NCBI GenBank assembly: GCA_020747065.1
Contig: JAGMVK010000017.1
Span: 1,116,001 to 1,180,000, forward strand
From: Cadophora sp. MPI-SDFR-AT-0126
Lineage: Eukaryota; Ascomycota; Leotiomycetes; Helotiales; Ploettnerulaceae
DNA: 64,000 bases
Direction: 5' to 3'
The notes under the pieces are model-generated. The model was given only the letters and a program-made list of their open reading frames with translations, ran no database searches and had not been told where the DNA came from. Position 1 is the stretch's first letter; each line of letters opens with the position of its first letter. Position numbers and translations under genes: made by a program. Below are positions 36,572 through 48,174 of this stretch, piece after piece.

Positions 36572-39500
36572 TCATATTCCCCCCAATTCTCCACCCTCCG
36601 CATCCATCTCGAAGTTATCCCCAGCCACAACATTAATGCCATCATGGCCTTCTCCTTCGATCACCTTTCCTTGCTCGTAAGTGACTCTCTTCCAGCCACT
36701 CGACTCGTTAGGATCCTTGACCCATTCCATGGTCGGGAAGTAGTGGTCGTTCTTCTTCATTGTGATGACCCAGGGGACATTGTCGAAAGTCATTAGCTTG
36801 AGGCGGAAGTCTGCGATGGTTAGCAGATACAAGAAAGGGAGTGACCGGGGTGTACTTACATGTATTGTCTGGAATATCTATGACCGCCTCCAGGAAGGAT
36901 TGCAAGTCGCCAGTGGGTTTGCCGTTGACGTGGGTAATGAAATTTGTTGGAGCGAGGCCGTACTGCCATGACGGACTTCCTCTCGTGCGCGCTGATACGT
37001 ACACCTCACTGTGCAACTTGCTGATCTGTTGTCGAACGGCATGATGAGGCTTGTGTAGGATCGCTCCACAAAAGCTGATGGCTCGGTCGGTCTCAAGGTC
37101 GTCGGCAGACACTGTGTGTACCTTGATATTCATCTCAACACAGTCGCGGACAATCACTGCATCCAAATACTCGTGGTCGTACATCACATCCAATTCCGAA
37201 ACTCGAGTGATGATCTTCCCATTGAGGGTCAAAACGACGTCTCCTTCAAGTAAGGCTCCAGTTTCATCTCCTCTCTCAAAAGTCCTTTTCCGAATCATAA
37301 AGAGCTGATGGCGGGAGGAGTTGTCTTCGGAGACCTTCTTGATCCATTCCTCGGAGACACCCATGATGCGAGCCTGGCTCATTTGGATAGCATTGAATTC
37401 GACGCTGAGCATGCGCAATTTAGGTTGCTCGCCACGTTGAATCTGCTTGATGACAGGAAGAAGAGTCGGTGTGGCCAGGCCAAGATGGTAGTCTGTATCT
37501 TTTGAGGTAACCGGGGATCTCTCTCCGAGGTAAGTGAGCCAGAGAGCCTGAACTGTTCCATCCTCGCCGACGAGTACACCGCTTCCGCATTGGCCACTCA
37601 AGCTTGTGTCAACAGTGATCGCATCAACATTGACGGCTCGGTATCTGGGTGCTGAGGCGTTGGCAGGGATTGCAACAGCAGTGATGTCGGTGATGGTGGT
37701 TTGAGCAATAACGATGCGCATATTTTGGTTGAAGCCGACGAAATAAGTGGATGCACCTTGGGTGACTTGCTTTGTGCTCAACTTGGCACTTTGAACAGGA
37801 GCATCCACGAGTGAAGGATCATACTTGATGATAGCGTAATTCTGGAGTGGGTGCATGAATACAACCTTGCCTTCGACAATGATGGAATCTGCAATGGTAA
37901 TGGAGATATCGCAGAGATCATAAGGTACAATGGCTCTAGATATGACAACCAAACCCTTCTCTGCATCAATCACAACACCCATGCCCCATTTCCTATTCCG
38001 AGGGAAGCCATCCAACTTCACAGGCATAGTACACAGGACTCGGACGAAGCTGCGAACAATATCTGCAGCTGCAGGATGCTGTGGGTTTTCCAGCTGAATG
38101 AAACTGGCAGATCTTGGGACAGGAGGAATTCGAGGGAGCGCATCAGCGAGATCGGTAAAGTCCCAGAGTCCGGTCTCGTCATTCCTGACGGCCATTCTCA
38201 TTTTGCTAGACCAATGTCGATCGATGTGAAGGATGCTTGTATTGAGTGTGTGGAGATCGCGAAGGTGCTTGTATGTGACAACCACCCTTGACCGATCAGG
38301 AATGCCCTTCATGACCTCGATAAATGAATCCAGATCAGGGGTCTTCTTGTGATCGACAGTTTGTATGATCCACCCGTTGTCTGTGCTCTCGAATCTAAAT
38401 GAGCCAGTCGCTTCACAAACAAACACGCCCTTGCAAGCGACGGCATAGAGTCGAGCCTGTTGGTAAGAGAGATTGTGGAAGCTGGCTCCTGCGACGGAAA
38501 CAAACCGATCTGGTGTGATCGCGTGTAAGTCGCCAACAGTGACCTCCACCTCCACATCTTCTCCACCTCTCTGAAGAAGCAATTTGACCGTTTGATCCAC
38601 ATTCGAGTCCAAGATATCGTCCAGTCTGATGAATTGGGTGAGCAATTCCCCATTGACCTTAATCAGAACGTCGCCTTCTTCAATCTTGTGATCAGATGGA
38701 CCTTCTGGGAGGACGATCTCCGCCACCAACAGACCGGTCTCCTTAGGAAAGCCTTTTCGGATTGCACTCTCCCACTCCGGCGACAGCCCTAGTCTCCTAC
38801 ATTCATCAAATGGCTTGATCATCCACTGACATTGTATTGTTCCTCTGGTGATGGGCTTTCCTTCTTGAATACATTTCAGAGCTCGTAATGGTCGGTCGAG
38901 GGGTAGAAAGTAATCAGTAGCTGCACCATCACTCCTTCCGCCCGCTTGTAAAGCAATCGCATACCCATCAATATTGACAACAGGACTTCCAGAACTTCCT
39001 CCACTAGCAGCAGCGGCAGCTTGTATATAATTTGTGTTAAAGTCGCAGTATCCGTCGCCGTACTCGGGGGCATTTCGATCCAATCGACTGATGACTCCGG
39101 ACAGAATACTCAACTTCTCTCCAGCATCGTTACCCACAACTCGAATCTCGGATCCAACTTTGGCAAGGTCTGGTCGTAATGTCAGGGCGGCAACAGGCAT
39201 ATATTTGATGGCTTTCGGATCGAATCGCAGAATACCAAAATCGTGGACAGGATCGCGGTAGACAGGATAAGCGTCAACTTCTTCGTGGTTGTCGAATATA
39301 CAATATCCCCAGAAAGGCCCAGCTCCAACGACGTGTCGATTGGTCATAATATATCTGGAGAGGTTAGCAGAAATTCCTCAGGGGAAGCGTGGACATTACC
39401 CTCTCTCTGCATCAACAACAAAGCCTGTGGCTTCACTGGTGAGAGCTGGATCGGTATCAAAAGAACATGTTTGGCAAAAGCGGATAGACACGACGTTCCT

Positions 39501-39731
39501 GACAACCTTTTCCACGCAAGCCTGCCACTCTGCTGTGTCGGCCAATCCAGGGAGTATTCTTGTCTCCTCTATCTCCATTGCCTCGTCTTCGTAGACCTCC
39601 GGTGTATTTTCCCCCGCTGACTCCTTGCCATTGATTGCCCGGTGTTGCTTCTGGGGTCTCTCCGTGATGGTGCCTGGGTGCTGCTTTCGTTTTGCGCGCA
39701 AAGCGCCGTTGGTGCCGATTCCTGTAGACAT
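36572..39731 (-). CDS. NMA111: HtrA-like pro-apoptotic serine protease NMA111
   Basis: Three exons: 39731-39400, 39354-36860, 36810-36572; introns of 45 and 49 bp; 1021 residues, close to the usual fungal length. The first protease domain keeps the triad: His118 in TNRHVVG, Asp149 in VHDFGILRF and Ser234 in GGSSGSPV. It is followed by PDZ-type segments ([28 protein letters not shown]) and a second, degenerate HtrA/PDZ half ([23 protein letters not shown]), the double architecture specific to NMA111. An N-terminal [18 protein letters not shown] patch resembles the nuclear localisation signals of the yeast protein, which is a nuclear protease linked to apoptosis and heat tolerance. I chose the ATG at 39731 ([12 protein letters not shown]), the conserved start; an in-frame ATG at 39917 would add 62 residues rich in Ser and Arg without any acidic residue. 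Confidence 0.95.
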
Positions 39732-40722
39732 TCTAGACGATTGGACTGTTCTGATGATGGAAGAAAAATTCGAAAATGATGGACGTTTAGGAGTTGTGGA
39801 GGAATGCCTAGGATGTAGAAGAATGCTCGGTGCAAGGCTTGCGGATGCTTTGCTTGCAGCTCGGGAGAAGCACGTCAATGAGTGGTGTCTCGAACGCAGG
39901 CAGGCGACACTCTGCATTCAGCAGAGCCGTAAAGGATTCGTCGCTTTGACGGAAAGGAGCGTAGGTGGTCGTAGGACAGTGGAGGGGAGGCAAAGAAAAC
40001 GAGGCTATCAAGGTAGGACGCTGACGGGAAGTTGACGGGAGGAGGGCAAGATGAAGTTCTGCAGGGTGGAAGACTTGGCTAGATGCAACCGCAGATGGGC
40101 AGGATACACTCAAGGGAAAAGATGCAGTGAAGGAGATCAATGAATGAATGCAGTGAAAGAACACCGCATTTGGTTGAGGCGCAAAGAGAGTTGCAGCTGC
40201 AAATGCACGCGCAGGGGTTTCAGATCCGGAGCTTAAGACGGGCCGAAACTTTGACAGAAAAACTTGGCACCAAGGTCAATTCTCAAAGTCAATTAATTGG
40301 ACTAAGCGAGAACAACATCACCACAACACATCTTCCCACTTCACTTCTGGAACGTGAGGATTGACGTTTTGTGAAGGCCACTTTTCCATTACAATGATCA
40401 CTCATGATGATCTGGAATCCGCTAACCTCCTCCAGATATACCGAGCGCGACAGCATCTGAAGTTACCTCCATCCAGACACCTTCCTTAAAATCAATCGAA
40501 AACTGAGTAATACTCTCTCACTGACAAAACCTAGTAGAAAGAAACCCCTGATAGCATCTTCTTATTGAATTCTGTGATCATGTCAGAGGCTTGTCCTTGC
40601 CAAGCAAGCCCGAAGGTCAAGGATCCTGACGATGTGGCAAGCTAGCAGATCGAGACATGATCTAAATCCACACAAGTCAGTTCATGTCTCGGGAGAAACT
40701 CACAACATATCATATAACCTAC
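39732..40722. other. Intergenic, NMA111 upstream region
   Basis: No gene is recognised. The part next to NMA111 is open in frame up to 39917, which matters for the start choice of that gene. Confidence 0.55.
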
Positions 40723-41330
40723 CTAGTTGTAGTAGTCATAGCTATGGTAGGATTGAGGTGAAGCTGATCCCGCCTCGTTGCTGCTGCTGTCATGAAGAAC
40801 TGGCATCTCCTCTGAATCTTCAGCCTCTGGCTCCTCCTCGACGAGCTGCTTCTTGATAGAGGACTTGCGGCGCTTGTTGTTAGGAGTAGTATCTACTATG
40901 GTAAGCATGTTAGCTGGCGCATATTCAAATGAGATGAACAACTCACTCTTGTTACCATCATCACCAGACTTTCGCTTTGAAGGAGTGGTGGTCTTGGCAG
41001 ATCCCTTGCCCTCAGTCTTGATCTTCTTGCCGGAACCTGGGCCACGAGGGGCGCGAACTTGAGGAACACCTGCACCGCCTTGGCTCTGTAGATCGGCTGC
41101 TTGGACTTCATTCTTCATTTGAGCATAGTGTTCCTTCAGAGCACGAGGAGTGCGACCTGGAATGTTGATGTTCTCGTACTTAACCGGGCTACGGCCATCT
41201 CCCATGAGTTGTTGGACCATCTGGAAGAGCAAAGAGTACTGTTGGTGTTAGTAGTGGAGATAACGGCGGTGATTAGGTTCAAAACACTCACGTTCTCCTC
41301 GGCGGTCCATTGTCCCTTGACGCCTGGCAT
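40723..41330 (-). CDS. Small Myb/SANT-domain protein
   Basis: Three exons: 41330-41292, 41238-40947, 40895-40723; introns of 53 and 51 bp; 167 residues when both are spliced. A single Myb-like repeat covers residues 5-55: KGQWTAEENYSLLFQMV, then PVKYENINIPGRTPRALKEHYAQM. The first tryptophan is present and later ones are replaced by aromatic or hydrophobic residues, as in fungal single-repeat proteins. The rest is basic and disordered (GKKIKTEGKGSAKTTTPSKRK, NNKRRKSSIKK) with an acidic end (EEEPEAEDSEE). It is likely a nuclear DNA- or chromatin-binding protein. Acceptor of intron 1 was chosen because it supplies the YSLLFQ helix residues. Intron 2 has good signals (GTGAGT, GCTAAC, CATAG) yet is a multiple of three and stop-free. 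Confidence 0.85.
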
Positions 41331-42273
41331 GTCGTGTGTTTATCTTGGTGCTTTGGAGGTGGTTTGAAGGATGATCTGATCTGGCTTGGTTATCAGCATG
41401 GACGGTCTATGATGAAAGACAAGAAATGGTGCAGTAGCGGAAGCAAAGGTGAAGCGGTGATCAGATGGTGGTACTGTCACCAATATGAAAAGGCTCAGCG
41501 CCGATGTGATTGAAAAAGAGAGGTAAGAAATTGAATTATGTCACCTGAAGTCAAGTTTGGAGTACAGATCGAAGCTTTTATTTGATGTGTAGAGGTGTTT
41601 TGATGAAGAAGAAGAAATGATCTACTGGCGATGAGGTCGAGGCTTTATATCTCTCCGCCTTCGTTTACGCGAGGACCGTTGGCTGAACAAGATCAGGCAT
41701 CAACCTCTCTCTTTTGTTTGTCTCAACAAGAAGGTAAGAACTGCGCCGGAAAGGCTAAAAAGTGAATATAGGACGGAGTGAGGCCACGTTCCTACTCGCC
41801 ATCTTATCCCGAATCTCAGTTCTGATACTGCATGTCTCCGCAGCAATTATGTTGCGATATGAATGATAGATACTATTGATCAATAATCTGAATGTAGCGC
41901 CCGATTTGGCGTTGAAATTGACCCTTCATGTTCCCAGTTTCTGTTCGAAAAAATGATAGCTCGCTTGGAGAAGCCGGAGCAAACAACTTACTAGACGAGA
42001 CGGGCTTCGATACGGCATTTACTCAGATGTTAAAAACTCTACCTTGCCTTTCCATCATGATATTTCTTTCCGCCCCAGCTCCTAGCTAAAAATATCTGCA
42101 AACTGATTTACAATTCTTGGCCATCTTAAAGTCACATGACTTAGCATTCGTAGAGGATTTTATGTCTCTTGCACCAGTCTGAGCAGTTCAATACGCAAGG
42201 ACGAATGGCACCATTGGAATTTGGGGAGACCGATATTTTTTAGAGCGTATGAGATCTGAAAAAAATTCATATC
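41331..42273. other. Intergenic, Myb gene promoter side
   Basis: Upstream of the Myb gene a TATAT string occurs near 41646-41651 on a background of CT-rich sequence on the minus strand. No gene is recognised. Confidence 0.5.
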
Positions 42274-44282
42274 CTATCTCTCTTCCTTCTCCAAACGAGA
42301 TGGCTGGTCTATCGCGACCATTTGTATGGACTTCCTCGAGTCAGATGTCAATAGTTCCTCACTCTCCTCTTCATCTCCTTCACCCTCCAGCAGTATCTCA
42401 TGCCCACTTCCTTCATGTACCCACATAGCAACCACACACCCAGCCGCCGACATCCCCGCCACACCCCACCAGGACGCACCAATCACGCCCGCCTCCAGCC
42501 CAGCACCATACCACCACCCCCCAACAACAGGCCCAACTGTCCTGAAACCCGCCGATACACTCTGCCCAATTCCATGAATCGTACCAAGAACACTTGGGTG
42601 AGGCGAGCAATTGTTCAACAAAATAATGCTCGCAGGTAATGTGAAGGTCCTGGCGGTGACTTGCACAAGCAAGACGAAGATAATTCCAGCCCAAATAAAC
42701 GGGCCGGATGCGGCATCAGGAGCTGCAGTTGAGGATGGAAGAACGGCGAGGTATGGCGCGAAGAAATAGGCGAAAGGAAAGAGAAGAAGGAAATATCTGA
42801 AGGAGCGAAGCGTGCCAAGTCGAGCATGGACTGGTGGATAAAGGAATATCTGAAGGCACATTCCAATGATGCCGAGGAACGAGGTTGCAACTCCGACCGT
42901 GGCGGCTGGCATACCTAGACCGCCGGTGAAAGAAAATGGAAGTGAGTTTGTCTGCGACTCAGAGGCTAGAAATCTAGGGGTTGAGAGGAAGAGTGTCCAG
43001 ATGTTGGCAAACGCGCTACAATGTGTCAGCTCGAGAGAATATTCAAAAGTCGCAAGAAGTCCTTACCCTAGCTGGAAATCGAAGAAAGCTCCAGAGATAA
43101 GAGTGAAGATGACATTTTGAGTCCATATGCGGCTGAAAGGGAGTCTTCGTGCGGGCGCTTCCTTGGACTTCGACTCCTTGACCTCGAAGTCCTCCATGGC
43201 GGCGTCTGGTGCATCCCATGCGAGCAACTCTGAATAACCCTCAGAGCTAGACTTGCCCCGAATGAGACTCGCGATCCGAGATTTCCAGTGAAGGCCGATA
43301 TCAAACTTTCCTCTTCTCTCTTTGAGCGTCTATGTGCCGTTAGTCACCAGATTTGGAATATTGAGTCTCCCCACTTACCTCCTCAAGGCCAAAGAACACA
43401 ATGTACGTTGTGATAGTTAAGAACACAGCATTCAAAACACTAGGCAACGCATATGGATAACTCGCGATCCAGCTGAAACCAAAACAACCCTCTGGACCAA
43501 ATATGTCAGGCAGAGTAACTGCTGAATTGGCTAGTAATCCACCCATGACTACAATGATTAGCCTAGATATCTTCTTGGTGGGCAAAACTTACTCGGTCCC
43601 AGTATTCCCGCGACATTGAAGCTCATTGGCAAGATCAAGAAAGCTCTTGACTGGTACTTCTTTTCCTTGGTGATCTCAGCGATCATGGTCCGTCTATCCT
43701 CCAGTCAGCAATGCCCCAACCTCGCCCAAGACCTCCTTACATTATTCCAACAGTCCCATTGATCCCTCCACCGATCACCCTCCAGAACACAGCCCAGAAG
43801 AATGTAGTCGCAAACCCATAGCCAAGGCAAGAGATCGCAGTGCCACCAAGACCAATCAGCAACACCATCTTCCTTCCGCACCACCTCGCATCCGCAGCTT
43901 TCCCCCACAGTATCGCAGTCAGAACTTGTGCCCCCGAAAAGCATCCTTGTAGTATTCCTGCCTGTGTCGAGACTGCCGCATCAGACAACGAGGTATCGAA
44001 GCTCTTCAGCTGGTAGAAGACGTATGCTTGTAGAGATGCGACTTGAAGAAAGTCCACAAGCCGACAGAGGAAGAGGATCGCGAGTTGGTCTTTTCGCGGG
44101 AGGGAAAGCCATGTTACGGGCCCAGATTTGGGCTTGGGAGCTTCGATGTCGTTCTCTTCGCTGGCAAACGTGTCTGGCTCTGGAAGGACTTCATGGTCTG
44201 GGATTGTCGAATTGCCCCCTTTCCGTGCAATATCTTGAGGAGAGTCGTTGCTGAGTTTGTACAGGTTGGCGTCTTTCTCCAT
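42274..44282 (-). CDS. MFS transporter, 12-span drug/metal-antiporter-like
   Basis: Five exons: 44282-43741, 43693-43593, 43548-43379, 43329-43067, 43015-42274; introns of 47, 44, 49 and 51 bp; 605 residues. After a 60-residue cytosolic leader come hydrophobic segments with the MFS motif GKAADARWCGRKMVLLIGL between segments 2 and 3, FWRVIGGGINGTVGI at segment 4, and MIAEITKEKKYQSRAFLILPMSFNVAGILGP leading into segment 5. This wording is that of the fungal and plant ZIF-like / efflux-type carriers rather than sugar porters. A long charged central loop (WKSRIASLIRGKSSSEG onwards) separates the halves. The second half ends with an acidic tail. Exchange of an organic anion, drug or metal complex across the plasma or vacuolar membrane is the expected role. 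It diverges from the arylsulfotransferase gene, sharing its promoter region. Confidence 0.88.
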
Positions 44283-44915
44283 AGTAGATAATAAACAAGA
44301 AGAACAATTGAAAAGGAGCGAAAAAGAAGCTATACAAAAAGGAATACCAAAGCAAAGTAGAATTGAGGATCGGGAACATTCCGTTCCCTCCTCCTGGATA
44401 TATCATTGCATGGATAGCGGGCGGCCATGATCAAAGTCCCACTGCAGTCTCGGATCGGGGGATCGAAAGCTTGGGATCCGTTATCCCCACCACATTAACA
44501 CGGGCCCAAGGAGCATGGCTGCACGTCCCAATTATTTATGCGCCTTGAACGCGTGGCGTGGATGGTGGCGTTTTTAATATGCTAGCTTGGTCGCTATCTC
44601 TGGGCCGCTTGTCTCCTCCCTGTCTCCATTCCGCGTCATGAAATCGCATCACATTTTGGTATTTCTGGGTCTGTGGAGTTGATGCCGCATCACTCACCCA
44701 CGAATACCTTCAAGATCTCCAAATAGAGATGAAACTAAGTCGTCAGTATGCTCCAGTTACGATCGACGAACCGTCGAACGGTTCCGACCAGAGGGAAGCC
44801 CTAGTCATGGCATCTCAATTGAGAACCTCGCGGACTTTGGTTTTCGAGTTGAATTTTGCGTTTCATTATTGTGTTATTAATTGTTCCGCTTCTTTCACTC
44901 TATTTTGTTTAAGTC
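44283..44915. promoter_or_regulatory. Shared divergent promoter of MFS and arylsulfotransferase genes
   Basis: These 633 bp separate two start codons on opposite strands. No open frame is convincing. Co-regulation is possible from the arrangement alone; I do not recognise a specific operator. Confidence 0.5.
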
Positions 44916-46703
44916 ATGGAGTTCTTTCGCCTCTTTACGCTCATTCTCTTTATCCAGCATGCTCTCTCAGATCTCGAGGTCTACCACAACGACCCAGACT
45001 TCGAAGCAGGCAACTATGGACCGTATCCAATCCAAACATACAACAGCACAGATATAGTCTCCCCGCACATGAATGTTCTACAATGGAGCTCAGAATGCGA
45101 TGACCAACTTTTCGCTTTTTTAACGCCAAGGGGTGGAGCAACTCATGAAGCCAGCGCCATGATACTGGACAGTGATGGTCATCTAGTATGGAAGCTTCAA
45201 GGTTACAACCAGATATATAACTTGTTAGTGCAAGAATACAAGGGTGAACAGTACCTTACTTTCTGGGCTGGAAACGATGCAGTTGGAGGCCACGGCGCTG
45301 GCTTCTACTACATGGTAAGTCGATGCTCGATGTCGTCGGACTTTCTTCTAACATTCGCAGCTGGATACCTCATACAACCAAGTCATGAAGATCGGTGCCG
45401 CGGGTGGACTCGATGGCGACCTTCACGAGTTCCGCATTACCGAGCAAGGGACCGCGCTATTCACCGTCTATGAAATTGTCCAAGTCGACCTGAGCACACT
45501 TGGGAAGTCCTCTTTTGGTCCAATCTGGGACTGTCTGATCCAGGAGATTGATATTATCACTGGCGAGTTACTTTTCCAGTGGCGAGCTGCCGACCATTTT
45601 GCAATTGCAGACACATACAAAGAGATCGGCGATCATGGAGAGCCTGGCCGAAACTTCGACTGGTTCCACATGAACAGCATCGACAAAGATCCCAGAGGCA
45701 ACTATCTGGTGTCGAGTCGGTATCTCCATGCGATCACGTACATTAATGGCACAACCGGGGATATCATCTGGACTCTAGGAGGAAAGAAGAATATGTTCAA
45801 GGATCTGTCCAATGGTCGCGCAACCAGATTCGCGTATCAGCACGATGCTCGCTGGTCAGACAACTACACAACCATCACTCTTTTCAATAATGCCGTGGAC
45901 GATGAGCACCCTCGCATCGCGGTGACTCGAGGCATGCGGATCAAGCTCGACCAAGAACACATGACGGCAGAACTCGTTGCAGAGTATGTCAACCCTCACA
46001 AGATCAGAGGCATCTCTCAGGGTTCCTTCCAGACTCTACCGAATGGCAATGCGTTCATGGGCTACGGCAACACGGCTGCATTCACCGAATACTCACACAA
46101 CGGAACCGTTCTCTGTGACACCCACTACGGGCCCGAGAGCGCCTTTGGTGCAGGCCAAGTACAGTCATATCGAATCTACAAGTATGAATGGCATGGCTGG
46201 CCGACATCCGACCCAGATGTTGCTCTTGTGCGTGATGGCTTCGACAGATGGAATATTTTCGTCAGCTGGAACGGCGCCACCGAGGTGACTGAATGGATAT
46301 TGCAAGGCTCTGAAGACCCAGATGTCAGCGACGAGGACTGGGATGACCTGGCAAGTCTTGAGCGTATTGGATTTGAGACGCGATTCGATCTTGGAAGCTC
46401 ATATCAGAGGTACATGAGAGTGCTTGGTATTGACTCCAGCGGGCATGTCTTAGGAGTGAGCGAAACATTGGACATCACCCAAGACGAAGCAAGTCTCCCC
46501 TCATTTTTCAATGAGTATTTATGCTAATTTTCTTGCAGGCTTGGAGTTTGGCACCTCTTCGAATTGAGAAGAGCGAGACGGGTTGGTTCAACATTCTGAT
46601 TGGGCTCTGTGGTCTGACAGGACTCGGCGTGGGAATTAGGGAGGCTTTGGCATCTTGGCGAGCACGGAGGAAACCCATTCGACTAGGAATTGGCCAAGCG
46701 TAG
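44916..46703 (+). CDS. Arylsulfotransferase-family (ASST-like) membrane-anchored protein
   Basis: Three exons: 44916-45314, 45361-46488, 46539-46703; 563 residues. A signal peptide (MEFFRLFTLILFIQHALS) starts the protein. The body repeats beta-propeller blades typical of fungal arylsulfotransferases: MILDSDGHLVWK, NLLVQEYKGEQYLTFWAG, DLHEFRITEQGTALFTVYE, then FDWFHMNSIDKDPRGNYLVSSRYLHAITYINGTTGDIIWTLGG, a block I regard as diagnostic, and RFAYQHDARW. Bacterial relatives move sulfate between phenols through a histidine; the FHMNSI and QHDARW histidines are the candidates here. A hydrophobic segment near the C-terminus (WFNILIGLCGLTGLGVGI) followed by a basic tail predicts type I membrane anchoring with the propeller in the lumen or outside. 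The second intron uses a GC donor (GAA|GCAAGT ... TTGCAG). Fungal members are largely uncharacterised. Confidence 0.85.
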
Positions 46704-47267
46704 GCACATTTGCAGCAATATAATTTACTTGAGTTTCATTTTACTTCAAAAGCTTTGTGAACTTCCAATTATTATTAGTGAGGTTCCAGACAACACAAGG
46801 GTTGGTCTGCATAAAGTTCTGACCCGGACACTAACATTTCTGCAAAGAGCTAGGGACAAGAATCGAACCACAAAAATACAAAACGACCAGAGCATGGTTG
46901 GCCAAATGAACGACGAGTCTGAAGAGTGGGGCATGGTGCATTAAATTATGACGCGTCTTCCAACGACAAGCATTGGCAACAATCTCTGAGGCCGACGCCG
47001 ACCGCCAAGAACTGCTGCATGGTGAGAAGCATACCAAGTCAAGACTAGAAGAAGATTCATCCGAGCCAATCGAAAGTGATGAAGTACGGTCTTGATTCTT
47101 GATATCTATCTCCCCAGTAACTCCTCTTTCCACGATAACCTATTCCCAAAGCACTTATGATACAAATAATGATGGCCGCATCCAAGCCGTCTAAATGTGA
47201 TATGAACAAGAACTTTCTACTCCAGCCAAGCCTCCTTAATGCATGCTGAGGTACGAATCAAAAGCGC
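46704..47267. other. Convergent intergenic region between the two sulfotransfer-type genes
   Basis: It contains the 3' ends of two convergent genes. No gene is recognised. Confidence 0.55.
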
Positions 47268-48174
47268 TCATAGCCGCCACAGCACGGAAACAAGGAAAGC
47301 ACAAACGGCAACCAGAACGGCGATCTCCAAGAACTTGACGCCCACGTTGAGCATCTGCATCCTGTTCCTCCTTCTCGATCGAGACACGAAGTCTCGGTTG
47401 TCGTTGGTGTTGGGGAATTTGCTGCCCATCGGGATCGGCTGCCCGAGGAATTTACACAGCGGCTCCCACCCATCCTGGACTCTGAACTCGAGCAGATTCT
47501 CCTTTGGCACCAGACTCCTAACCTCGTTGTAGTGATTGATGAAGATTTCCTTGCCGCGGTGCTCAAAATCGCCCTGGAAGAAAGTGTCGAAGAACTTCTT
47601 CAGCATCGGGTAGTACATGCTCGCTGCCCAGCTGAAGTGCTGCAGGTACTTCAACTCCGGGTCTGATACTCGCCAGAACACAGTCTTCATGGTGGAGGCG
47701 TGCCAGGAATCAACATCGCGGTTGGTGAGAATGACTTTTGCCTCTGGATACGCCTCGATGAGCTCTTTTGCGAAAGCAACAGCGGGCCAATCGCACACTG
47801 CTTGGCAATTTCCTAGCAGCTGGTCCCAGTCCGCGCGAGTGAAGGGGGCGCCGACTCCGTCATATTTGGCCGCAAGAGCGTCCATCCACATCAGGGCATC
47901 TGGAGGATTCTCAATTGAACAGTTCATCATGTGATAGGTGTCGACATATCCGAGTTCCTTCATTGCGGTGCGCATTGCTGTGATATTGATGTTAGGTGGG
48001 GGTTGTAAGCGAGAATGATAAAGAACTCGACTAACAAGCTGTTCCTGTGCGTCCAAGACCGAGAATGAGGACTTTCATGGGGACCGTTCGACGGCATTCT
48101 CGTCGATTGATGTCTGTATCGCTGGTGAAAATGTCGGTGATAGGGCGAGGGGTATATTTAGCAGAAAACGCCAT
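47268..48174 (-). CDS. Sulfotransferase-like protein (fungal Sulfotransfer_4 type), tail-anchored
   Basis: Two exons, 48174-48036 and 47977-47268, around a 58-bp intron (GTTAGT ... CACAG); 282 residues. The glycine-rich VLILGLGRTGTA just after residue 34 is the 5'-phosphosulfate loop of this family, and the spliced join gives GRTGTASMRTAMKELGYVDTYHMMN, the expected family continuation. Further hallmarks are WDQLLGNCQAVCDWPAVAFAKELIEAYPEAKVILTNRDVDSWHAS and the NHYNEVRSLVPKENLLEFRVQDGWEPLCKFLG end. A C-terminal hydrophobic helix (about residues 257-282) would anchor it in a membrane with the enzyme facing the cytosol. Members are annotated as PAPS-dependent sulfotransferases, but the fungal ones lack known substrates. 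It converges on the arylsulfotransferase-like gene 564 bp away. Confidence 0.88.
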
